A DNA stretch of 64,000 bases from Castor canadensis (Eukaryota; Chordata; Mammalia; Rodentia; Castoridae). Of the stretch, positions 22,668 to 32,815 are shown one piece after another. The stretch spans positions 3,757,001 to 3,821,000 of the forward strand of contig NC_133400.1 of the NCBI RefSeq assembly GCF_047511655.1, written 5' to 3'. The position numbers and the translations under genes were made by a program. How positions within the stretch are numbered: the first letter of the stretch is position 1; every line of letters starts with the position of its first letter. The notes under the pieces were generated by a model that was not told where the DNA came from, searched no databases, and saw only the letters and a program-made list of their open reading frames with translations.

Positions 22668-23225
22668 ATGAAAAAAAGCTCAGCATCCCTAGCAATAAAG
22701 GAAATGCAAATTAAAACCACGCTAAGATTCCACCTCACCCCTGTTAGAACAGCCATCATCAGCAACACCACCACCAACAACAGGTGTTGGCGAGGATGCG
22801 GGGAAAAAGGAACCCTCTTACACTGCTGGTGGGAATGTAGACTAGTACAACCACTCTGGAAAAAAATTTGGAGGCTACTTAAAAAGCTAGACATTGATCT
22901 ACCGTTTGATCCAGCAATACCACTCTTGGGGATATACCCAAAAGACTGTGACACAGGTTACTCCAGAGGCACCTGCACACCCATGTTTATTGCGGCACTA
23001 TTCACAATAGCCAAGTTATAGAAACAGCCAAGATGCCCCAGCACTGACGAATGGATTAAGAAAATGTGGTATCTATACACAATGGAATTTTATGCAGCCA
23101 TGAAGAAGAACGAAATGTTATCATTCGCTGGTAAATGGATGGAATTGGAGAACATCATTCTGAGTGAGGTTAGCCTGGCCCAAAAGACCAAAAATCGTAT
23201 GTTCTCCCTCATATGTGGACATTAG
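22668..23225 (+). pseudogene. L1 ORF2 C-terminal remnant
   Basis: One frame encodes the C-terminal part of the L1 reverse transcriptase/endonuclease protein. It includes the cysteine motif Cys-x3-Cys-x7-His-x4-Cys (CWRGC...HCWWEC) and the conserved [15 protein letters not shown] stretch. A single in-frame TAG at 23019-23021 interrupts it; the same frame then runs on to TAG at 23223-23225. The catalytic domains are missing because of 5' truncation, so it is inert. Confidence 0.9.
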
Positions 23226-23597
23226 ATCAAGGGCACACACAACAAGGGGATTGGACTTTGAGCACATGATAAAAGCTTTAGCACACAAGGGAGGGGTGAG
23301 GATAGGTAAGACACCCAAAAAACTAGCTAGCATTTGTTGCCCTTAACGCAGAGAAACTAAAGCAGATGATACCTTAAAAGCAACTGAGGCCAATAGGAGA
23401 AGGGGACCAGGAACTAGAGAAAAGTTTAGATTAAGAAGAATTAACCTAGAAGGTAACACCCACGCACAGGAAATCAATGTGAGTCAATGCCCTGTATAGC
23501 TATCCTTATCTCAACCAGCAAAAACTCTTGTTCCTTCCTATTATTGCTTATACTCTCTCTACAACAAAATTAGAGATAAGGGCAAAATAGTTTCTGC

Positions 23598-23643
23598 TGG
23601 GTAGCGAGGGGTAGGGGGGAAGGGAGGGAGCGGGGTGGGGAGG
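23598..23643 (+). repeat. G-rich polypurine tract of L1 3' UTR
   Basis: Runs of 3-6 G separated by A or one or two bases (gaggggtaggggggaaggga and onward). Such tracts are typical of L1 3' UTRs and could form a G-quadruplex. Confidence 0.75.
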
Positions 23644-23752
23644 AAAAATGACCCAAGCATTGTATGCACATATGAATAAAATAAAAATTAAAAAAAAAAA
23701 AAAAGGCCAGTGCCCATAACCCAGCAGAGCACTGGATCAGGCCGGGTCCTTG

Positions 23753-23860
23753 CCGCGAGGTTTAGATTACACCAGGAAGCAACAGCTTCCCTGTGGGGAC
23801 TTGTTTTAAACCTGCCAGGGCTGTCCCTCTCTGTGGAGTCTCCTGTGAGCCTCTGGCAGC
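23753..23860 (+). repeat. duplicated segment, copy B (downstream of L1)
   Basis: attacaccaggaagcaacag, ttttaaacctgccagggctg and gagtctcctgtgagcctctg align in order with 21229-21365, with gaps. Confidence 0.6.
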
Positions 23861-24567
23861 TCGGTGGACCACCATGCTGCTAGGATCCAAGGACCCAGCC
23901 ACTCCTTAGCCCTGATGACTTCAGCAGACAATCTGGGGGGGGGACGTGGCAGGGGGCAGTTGGCTCTGGCTGGCGGGGAGCAGAGTGCAGAGCAAAATGG
24001 CGCAGACAGCTCCCTGGAGGTCCAGGAAGCCATGGGGAAGGTTCCAGGCATGACGTGTCTAGTGGGGTCCCTGTAGTTCCTGTTGGCCCTGGGGTTTACC
24101 ACCTGCCTGCCCCCTCCAGTCACTGTTGTCACACATTTTCTTCATTATCAGGACAGGTAACCAAATAGATTGAACCAAATAGGGTCCTGGGAATTTTTTG
24201 TGCCATTTCACGATTCCTGGAGGTGAATTGGTCTGCGTGCCCTTATAGCCATCACCATGTCACCTTTGCCCCACACCCTGTCTTGCTGTGGACCCTATGA
24301 GGCTGGCTCAGTTTCTCCAGGGCACTGCCAGCTATCCCCAGACTTCTGGGTTCAATCCTCATTTCCTGGGGTCCGTGCCTTCCACACCCTGGTGGCATGG
24401 TGGAGGGCGAGTTGCTGGCTACCAGGCAGGCTCTCTGAGAGCACCTCACTGTACCCTCGCCCTCTGATGATGACTCAGAAAGATGGGGATTCCAGGTAGG
24501 GTATGCTTTGCCACCTCCCAGCACGACCAGGGGCAGGATCAGACTCTTAGGATTTTAAGTGACTGCT

Positions 24568-25072
24568 TTTGGTTTTTTTGTTTGTTTGTTTTGTTTTGTT
24601 TGGCAGTTTTGTGTTTGAACTCAGAGCTTCACTCTTGCAAGTCAGGTGCTCTACCGCTTGAGCCACTCCCCCAGTCCTTTTTGCTGTGGTTATTTTGGAG
24701 ATGGGGTCTTGCTTTTTGCCTAGGTCAGCCTGGACCACGATCCTATTTTAGGCTTCACACCATAGCTAGGATGACAGGCTCATGCCACGACACCCAGTTT
24801 TTTTCAGTTGAGATAGGGTCTTACAAATTTATTCCACCACTATCACCACCGCTACTCCCACCCTGCCCCCACCCCTCCCCAGACTGGTCTAGAACTGTGA
24901 TCCTCCTGCTCTCAGCCTCCCACGGAGGTTGGGATGACAGGCACGCACCTCTGTGCGCTGTTATTGGTTGAGGAGGGGTCTCACGAACTAATTGCCCAGG
25001 CTGGCGTCCTGATCCTCCAGATCTCAGCCTCTCAAGCAGGTACGATTACAGGTGAGCCTCAGGCGCCTGGCT
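24568..25072 (-). mobile_element. antisense composite SINEs (two or more units)
   Basis: Reads ID reverse complement (tgtgtttgaactcagagctt, ctaccgcttgagccactccc), then B1-like reverse complements (gtcagcctggaccacgatcc; tctcagcctcccacggaggt; gcccaggctggcgtcctgat). A (CCACC)-rich stretch separates the units. Confidence 0.8.
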
Positions 25073-25075
25073 GCT

Positions 25076-28000
25076 TTTTTCCTTTCTTCAATCACAGGAA
25101 GCCTTTCATTTATGTCCCTCCCCAGCCAGCTCCCAGCCTCTTAGGCTCCTCTGCTCCTGTGCCCTGTGGTTCTTTCCAGCACCAGCGTGGTGTTTGGCTC
25201 TGGGCCACACCTGTGGGCTCACCCTCCCCCTTTCCTTTCCTGACTTCACATTGGGGCTTGGGTCTTCCTGTCATGTTGAGCAAGCACAGCTTTTCCAGAA
25301 GAACCTCAGCTTTGTCTCTAGCTCTGCTTCTGGATGCTTTATTCCTTTCTGGTTCTGGGAACTTGTCACTGTCTCTCTGCTTCTTGGGAAGCTGCCACTG
25401 TGTTTTCCTTTCATCCCTGGGTGTTCTGTTCTGTCCTCTGGTCTCAGTTCTCTGGCTCTGTCAGAGCCTTTCCATGATGTCCTGGAGGACATGGGGTGAA
25501 GGAAGATCCCACAGATTCCAGAACCTTCCCAGAGTAAACTGCCCTTCCCCTTCAGGGTCAAGGAGAGGAACCAAGGGGTCCAACCTTCTATGAACACCTT
25601 CCAGCCTACCTCCCAGTCCAGGAACCGAATTTCAAGCTCCCCAACTCCTGGGGAGCCAGCACAGCAGAGGCAGCCATGTTTCACAGGCGGGGAAATAGGC
25701 CAAGGTGGTTCCCCAACACCCCCTGGGATGGTAATGGGCGTTTCTTCATACTGGTAACCTGCCCTCAGGTGTACATGCCCCCTGTCCCTACACCACAGCC
25801 CTTGCTTATTGAAAACCTATGTCCTATCAGAAACAAGGTGGAGTTACATCCAAAAAAAGAAAAAGGAAAAAAAAAACCCTACGTCCTGTGCTAAGATTGA
25901 ACATGCAGGGCTTCCCTTGATACTCAAGACTATCACATCGCAGATGGGGAAACTGAGGTCCAGAGGAACTGCTCAGGCACCGGTAGGTAGCAACAAGTTT
26001 GTCATGTTCAATGTTACTAACATTAGCTGTTTGATAATAGAAGTACGAATAATAATGAAGCTGGCTGTCACCTAACCAGAACTCTGAGAACCAAGAGCTG
26101 CTGCAGCGCCCTGGGCTCCCACCATCAAGGATGGCGGGCCCATCTGGCCATCACATCCTTCAGCTGGGGGGAATGCTGCTGGAAGAAGAGGTCGGCCCTG
26201 CAGTGTCTGCACGGTGACCACCAGAGGGCGCCAGGAGACAGCGAATGCCCCTCACTGCTCAGCCCACAAAGTCCAGTTTTTCCACCAATAGCTCATGCAT
26301 CCGTTTGGACTGCAGAGAGTTTTTTAAACACCCTACTATGTGTTGGCAAGGCCTGCGCCTCAATAGACACTAGTTTAAGTCGTCATATGTAAATCGTGAA
26401 AGAGCAAGAGGCAAGGAAGATCCTTGAGGGGTGCTGTGGAAGGAGGAGCTGTCCTGCCTGTGACTACAGTATGCACAGGGTCCTGGGGCAGTACACCCCG
26501 CTGTGAACGGTGACATCAACGTGGAACCTAACCTGAGCTGGTTAGTTCCACAAGATGCTGCGAAACTCATTGGGTTGGCCTGCCAGACTCAGAAGATGCC
26601 AAGGAGTCACATGCATTAAGTCACCAGGCTCCGTGTGGGGGAGGCTCAGAGGAACAGGATTTTGTAAAGGATGAGCAAGTCATTTCTCAAAAGCCCGGGA
26701 AGCAAAGCAGACAGGCAGATAAGCAACTTTAGAGATGCCTCCCTCTGGGTGGTGGTCAGGGAGCTCTGAGGATTGGGAGTGGCCAGGAGGAAGGGCCTGT
26801 ACGTGGCCTGTCTCTGATTTCTGCCTGGGTGAGGCCCCAGCCATCTGCAGCATAGGAACAAGTGCTCCTAACAGCAAAGGGAGAAAAAAAAGAAAATTAA
26901 AAAGAAGAGAAACAAGAGCTAGTTGTCTGGCCTTGAAGGCCGGCTACAGGCCGGCCCACAGAGAGCCAGCGCAGACAGCCCAGCCGAGGCACTGACAGAG
27001 CTGCAATGCCAACCCCCCCCCCCCCCCAGTGTAGAAGGGACTGCAACAAACCAGCCCCAGCTCAGAGCTTGTGCTGATAAGCTCAGGCAGTGAACCCATG
27101 CAGCCACACGTGTGCCTGATTCAAGTGGCCCGTCTGCAACCATTTCCCATGGATGCTGCCCCTCCATGCCTGCCTGGAGCCTCTCTTCCACCTACAAGCA
27201 CCACACCCACCTGGGGCAGGCGCCCTCCATCCCAGCTGTTATCAACCACTCACACCTTAGCATGAAGGAGCTTGTTCTCTTTCTCTAGGGCTGGGCATCA
27301 CCAGGAACCTGCAAGAAATGGGGTTCTTGCCACCCCCACCCCTTCCTTGCCAGACTTCCTGAACCAGACTCGGGGGCAGGCAGCCCCTACTCTGGGACAA
27401 GTGCTGGAAGAAGTGAGGAGTGGGGATTTCCTGGGTGGTGGGGGGCAGTGAGCCTTTGGAGCTCAGTGCAGCCACAGACCACCAAACCTGGTTGTCTGGC
27501 TGCTGTTCAAGATCCCAGGACCACGGTCACCAGCTGTGTGACTTGGAGTGAGCCCCTGGCCTCTCTGTGCCTCAGTTTCCAGTCAGTAAGGCAACATGGA
27601 AACAGTTACTGCCTTGGCACCTGCTTGGGGGGTGGTTGGGGTAGTGGAAATGATAATAGTCCAGGGCTGAGGGGACACAAGGCACACAACAGGCCCTCCA
27701 GAGGCAGCAGTGATAACCATGGGATGGCCTGGTGACACACTCTGCAGCCAGGCTATGGCCAGCAAAAGGTCGTGCCTCGCCTGTGTGCTAACTCCTCATG
27801 AACTTGGCTTTTCTGTCCTAACAGTGTCCTCACTTAAGACTGTCTTGTTGGTTTTTTTGTGGGTTTTAAAAAGCAAGTAAAAACTTAACCAACTAAACAA
27901 AACCAAGTCCACTTATAACAAATTCCAGCAGGGCAACACTTACAGTCTCTCTGGAGAGCAGGTCATCCTGGGCAGAGGGAGCCCGGGGGGATCTTTAAGG

Positions 28001-28486
28001 CCGCAGCTCTTGCCTTCTGAAGCCGCTGACATCCTGGCATTGGTCTGGGCCAAGGTACTTTTTCCACCCCTCTCCTTTTCTCCAGCTCTCCCAGGCGCTG
28101 GGATGCCCTGGCCCAGGGTCAGCTTGGGCTGAGGCTGCAAGCTAGTGGCCAAGATCTGGATCTGTCCCCAACAGCGTTGACAAGATACCTTTGCCAGTTG
28201 CTAAGGTCTTCAGATTTGGGGGTCTCTCGCAGAAGCCAGAGTCATAGCTTCCCTGGACCCCAACTCTTTCCCACCAAACTGGCAGAAGCAAGGTCCCCAC
28301 ACTGTGGACACTCACCCAGGATGGTATTTGCATTGGTTTCCTACAAAGGTCATTTATTGGAGTTCATATGGCATCCAGCAACCATTCACAGGTACCCGTG
28401 ACAATGGCCACTTGCAGCCTCCACTTCCACCTGATTCTAAGACTTCGTCATCACCCTACAGAGAAGTTCAGCCTCTTAGCATCATG
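25076..28486. other. intergenic sequence without recognised genes
   Basis: Contains a MIR-like antisense piece near 25930-25970 (gatggggaaactgaggtcca), an L2/MIR-like piece near 26300-26360, a forward CTCF motif at 26215, a C15 run at 27013-27027 and a MIR-like stretch at 27556-27600 (tctctgtgcctcagtttcc). The long frame at 24934-25593 starts in SINE sequence and is not gene-like. Confidence 0.5.
26215..26233 (+). promoter_or_regulatory. CTCF-type motif, forward
   Basis: CCACCAGAGGGCGCC (26218-26232) matches the CTCF core consensus (CCASYAGRKGGCRS) at every position. Binding is inferred from the motif only. Confidence 0.7.
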
Positions 28487-29160
28487 GCCTGTGTGGTTCG
28501 AATTTAAAGTGTCCCCTGAAGGCTCATGTGCTGCAGGCTTGGTCCCCAGTGCAATGGTGCTCCAAGGTACGGGGTTTGGGAAGGGATGGGATGTCGAGGG
28601 CTCGGACTCCAAGAATGGACGCAGCTACTGATGGGTTTGAAATCTGATGGTGTTGTTGGGAAGTGATTGTCACTTGGGGAGGCGGGGCCTGGCGAGAGGA
28701 AGTAGATAGATCACTGGGCCGGGACTGAGAGACATCATCACCTATGCTCACCACCAGGTGAGCTGCTTTGCTGCATCACGTGCTCATACATGACATCCAG
28801 GCTTGCCTCAGACCACAGGGATGGCACCAAGTGACCTGGGGCTGAAACCTCTGCAATGGTGAGCCAAGATGAAACTTTTTTTTTTTTTTCGGTGGAACTG
28901 GGGCTTGAACTCAAGGCTTGTGCTTACAAAGCAGACGCTCTACTGTCTGAACCACATCTCTAGTCCATTTTGCTCTGGTTATTTTGGAGTTAGGGTCTCA
29001 CAAACTGTTTGTCCAGGCTGGTCTTCAACCTCGATCCCCCAGATCTCAGTCTTCTAAGTAGCTAGGATTACAGGCGTGAGCACTGGCGCTCAGTGAAACT
29101 CTCCTCCTTTAAGTTGTTTTCCTCAGGTATCTGTCACACAAAGGAAAGCTGGCTGACATG
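28487..29160 (+). mobile_element. old LTR-like repeat split by a SINE
   Basis: Two halves (28487-28875 and about 29096-29160) read as one old interspersed repeat: aaagtgtcccctgaaggctc, ggtccccagtgcaatggtg, aggcggggcctggcgagagg, tgaaacctctgcaatggtga, then cctcctttaagttgttttcc. I suspect an MaLR/MLT-like LTR but cannot name the family. No coding sequence is present. Confidence 0.55.
28876..29095 (-). mobile_element. antisense B1-dID SINE nested in an older repeat
   Basis: ggtggaactggggcttgaac, tttgctctggttattttgga, caaactgtttgtccaggctg and gctaggattacaggcgtgag give a full antisense composite. Short flanks atgaaac / gtgaaac look like a target-site duplication. Confidence 0.85.
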
Positions 29161-32050
29161 CTGCCCATCCTCGTTCCCCAGCCCCTGGCAGCCTCTGATA
29201 TGCCTCCTGCCCTTAGCCCATCCTCGTGGGTGGAGTGACCTCTGGTGATCTCTGCTTCTGTCAGGGCTCATCCATGATACCACATGCACCTTCTACATCC
29301 ACAGCAGAATGGCTCTGGCCCTTGGCCCCTTCCTGCACGAGGCATGGGTTGTAGGTGTGTGGACCCGTCCAGGCCTGAGCAAAGCCCTGGGCAGCTAGCT
29401 TGCAGCATTGTGGGTGTGGGAGTGTAGGTGCCGGGTTGCACGGGATTGTGTGTGCAGAGTGCATGTACACACCCCTTCTTTGTAATGACGTGGGATTTGC
29501 ATACGTGCATAGCTAATGTACGATTCTGAGCAATTGTGAGATTACAATTTCATACACACATGGGATTTTGTGTGGTTACACATGTGCGATTTTGTTAAGG
29601 AATTGTGGTTGAATGTGCACATATACACATATACATTACACGTGCACACACATACACACGGGGATGTGTCCTTCCTATAAAAGTAGCCCAGCACTGGCCT
29701 GTGCTCTGAGCTCTCTCCTGCCACCTGTTTTGGAGCCCCTTCCATATCATCGTGCCACAGAGCCCCAGAGCCCCACCCTTCCCTGCCATACACGGCTACT
29801 CCATCCTAGCAGGATGAAGGATGAGACCAGCTCCTTGGTGACCAGACCTACCTACCCCACCCCACCCAGCCCGGCCCAGAAAGGAGGGTTGGACACCCTG
29901 TCCATTTTCCCCAGGCGGGCACTTCCTATGTTTCTGTTACAGCCCCTGGGGCAGCAGCTGTGCTCTGTGGACTGTAGTGGCATCTGTTGAATGAACAAGC
30001 AAGAGGCTGCTTCTCACTCACTCTTAAAGGCTGGGCTCAGATGCCACCTCCTCTGGGAGCCTTCTCTGGTCACCTCCTCTGATCCACAGGCCCTGTGCCC
30101 TGTCACAGCCCCACATGACATTGGCAGGTACTGTATCAGTCTCTGCCCCAGACCAGCTCTGTTCCCTGTGGTAGGGCAAAGTGAGCACCGGGAGCACAGT
30201 GAGGAAACGACGGGGTGACCGCTGTCATTATCAACACCACAGGTCGGTAAAATCTGATGCTGTCAGGTTCCACGAGCCCGTGAGAATCAGCACTGCATCC
30301 ACTGTACAGATGGGGAGGTTGAGGACAAGGCACACAGCTCCCACATGGGACTGACCCCATCCCAGATCTTGTTCCCTTTTATCACACGGGGACATGAGAG
30401 CCTAGTGTGCTCCAGATGCTGGGACGGTGCCACTGTGCAGGGCAGAGAGGGGCCATCTCCCCACCTCCTGGCACTCACAGGTGCCAGCATAGAGGAGAGA
30501 AAGAAGACTGCCCCCTGGAGTCGTGTAAATATATGCCATGCATGTGCTGAGGCTGGGGACCAGCATGGTTGGTCCCTTAGCATTTGGCAGGAAAGAGCTG
30601 GAAAAGGAGCTGGTCCCAGAGTCCTCTCCTGGTCCACCTGGGGTCAGTGCTACACAGGTTCAGTGCAGGCTCAGAGGGTACCTCACCCTCTCACCTCACT
30701 TTTGCAGGGAGGAGAGAAAGCTAAACAAGGGCTGGGAGCCGAGGGGACTGAGCAGGATGGCTGGTTACACGATGTCTGCCTGCAAGGTTTGCATGCTGCC
30801 CCTCCACCCTCATGAAGGCACTAACTGTCGTCCTGCCCCCTCTGGTCCCCAGCCAGCTCCACTTTCAGGCAGAGCTGGGCAGCGAGCTTCCTGGAGACAG
30901 GACCTTCCGAGGCCAGACATAGGAGGAGCCTCGCTTTGGTGGCAAACCTGACTCTAGACGAGGTCACGAGGAAGTGTGAGCACTAGACAGGAGAGGGAAC
31001 GCTATCTTCCCGATGACACCCATGCCAGGACAGGCAGGGCCGGCAGGACACAGGAAGATGTGCTGGGGTGAAGGAACGAGGGGCTCCCAAATCCTGAGAA
31101 GATGGAGAAGCAGGGAGGGCAGGGATGTTAATATGGACACCACAGTTTGGTCACAGTGGGCTTCTCTCAATGTTATAGCAGATGCAAGTGAACCCCCAAA
31201 TTCCTTCCTGGCTCCAAAGGGACCGGACCAGACTTTGTGATGCCCCAGCTGGGATCCCTCTCATAGGATCCCAGCCACAAAGTGTCAACCAGGAAACGAC
31301 CCTCAGCCCAACTCGGAGCTTGGGCATCTGGTCACCCTCATGAAAAAATGAGGAAATGGAGGTACCAGGAGGTCACGAGTTCACCAAGTCACAGAGGGAG
31401 GAAGAGGCTGGCCTGGGACAATGCCTGGGTTTTCCCGACTCCGAGTCCCAACCTCTTTTCTCAATCCAGCTCTGCCCTTGGAGAGGAACCCTGTGTCACC
31501 AAATCACCTCTTTTTTAATATTTGGGGCCAAATCTCGGGAAGGTTTGCTATTTCCTGTGAGGAGTCCATCCTGACCTCTGGGCACCACTGTCTGGTCACT
31601 GGCCCAGGCCTCTGCAGGTGGCGCTGGCTGGGGCAAGGCCATGCTGGGCCTGATGGAAATTCAGACATGTCAGTGAGAACCCTTATTCACCTTTGTGGGA
31701 GAAACCCACAGGATGGTGCAAGGATGTATGACGTGCTCATGTCCCAGGGAGCACGGGGACAGCAGGCACCTCTGGCTGCATCTGTCGGGGGCACTTGGAC
31801 ACCACAAGTCCAATGTCTTGACAACGCAAAGCCAAACACAGTCCAAGGAGATGGTCCTACACTCAGGGTTGTTTCCATTCACACACCAAGCGCAGGCATC
31901 CTACGACACGTGCCCCTGCAGAGTCTGTGCCTCACTGACCCACTGGGACCTTATTCTTCCCTTGACTGATTTTCCTTCCCTCAAAATGGCAGAGCATTTT
32001 GGCTTCTTTTTAAAATCCCAGAATTTCTGGCTGTTCTTCTAGCAAGCTTT
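29161..32050. other. intergenic sequence without recognised genes
   Basis: No gene recognised. A TG/CA- and AT-rich alternating stretch lies at about 29556-29665. Open frames of 60-180 codons overlap on both strands and lack splice or homology support. Confidence 0.5.
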
Positions 32051-32143
32051 GAGGGCTGAGGAGTGGCTCGAGTGGTAAAGCAATTGAGTAGTAAGTGTGA
32101 GGCCCTGAGTTCAAGCCCCAGTATTGCCAAAAAAAAAAAAAAG
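32051..32143 (+). mobile_element. ID-type SINE
   Basis: gctgaggagtggctcgagtg, taagtgtgaggccctgagtt, caagccccagtattgcc and an A14 tail. Confidence 0.85.
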
Positions 32144-32451
32144 TAAAAGTAATAACATATAAGATTATTTCTAGACTCAGCTTCAAACTCCTAAGGCCAT
32201 AGAATTTTCAATCTTTAGGGACGTTAGACCCAGTAGTGGTGCACAGGCCAGTAATCAATGAGGGACTTTAGAGGTTTTCTAGTCTAACAGTAATGGGAAG
32301 GTAATGGGTGGGTGAATTCATGCTTTTCTGACTGAATATCCTTGGGGAAAATGGGACATTTCCTTCCCTGCAGGACTTCTCAGAGCCTTAGTTCTGTGGC
32401 GCCCATTACCTGCCTCTGAGGACAGTGTTTTGTTCAATGTTTGGTCACTGA

Positions 32452-32815
32452 ATTAGCTTCTCATGGCTGTTGTAACAAATCACCTCAAACTGGGTGACAT
32501 AAGATGACAAAAGCCTCTTCTGTCACATCTGAAGTCGATGCCCATGGAGACTCAGGATGGGCTCCCTTCTCTGCCTCTCCTAGCTTTGACATGGCCAGTG
32601 TCCCTTGGCACCCTTGACTTGTGGTGGCATTGCCCCAGTTTCTGCCTCCGTTGTCACGTGGCCTCTCTGTCTGTGTCTTTTCTTTCCAGGATTGTCAGCA
32701 GTTGGATGAGGCCCACCCTCCAGTGAGACCTCACTGTACCCAGTTACATCTGCAGTGACCCTATTTCCAAATAAGGTCCACTCAGAGGCTGTGTGTTCTC
32801 AAGGGACACCATTTA
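32452..32815 (-). mobile_element. old LTR-like repeat, antisense
   Basis: tcatggctgttgtaacaaat caccTcaaactgggtg, later tctgcctccgttgtcacgtg, tgaggcccaccctcc, acatctgcagtgaccctatt and tccaaataaggtcc. It is the same ancient family (reverse strand) as the copies near 50.6 and 56.4 kb. Confidence 0.6.

Larger units (their letters stand above)
22643..23719 (+). mobile_element. 5'-truncated LINE-1 with target-site duplications
   Basis: The body runs from about 22661 to the A-rich tail at 23705. Flanking copies at 22643-22660 and 23702-23719 agree at 16 of 18 bases (core GCCAGTGCCCA). The left site reads CATTAAAAGCC, matching the usual L1 endonuclease target TT/AAAA. Inside are the ORF2 C-terminus, a G-rich 3' UTR tract (23598-23643) and AATAAA near the tail. 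Low divergence from a plausible ORF2 suggests a fairly recent insertion. It is about 1.05 kb of an element normally 6-7 kb. Confidence 0.9.

Noticed and set aside
31612..31632. CTCF-like core CAGGTGGCGCTGG
   Set aside because: The right half fits but two 5' core positions mismatch, so it is much weaker than the three reported sites.
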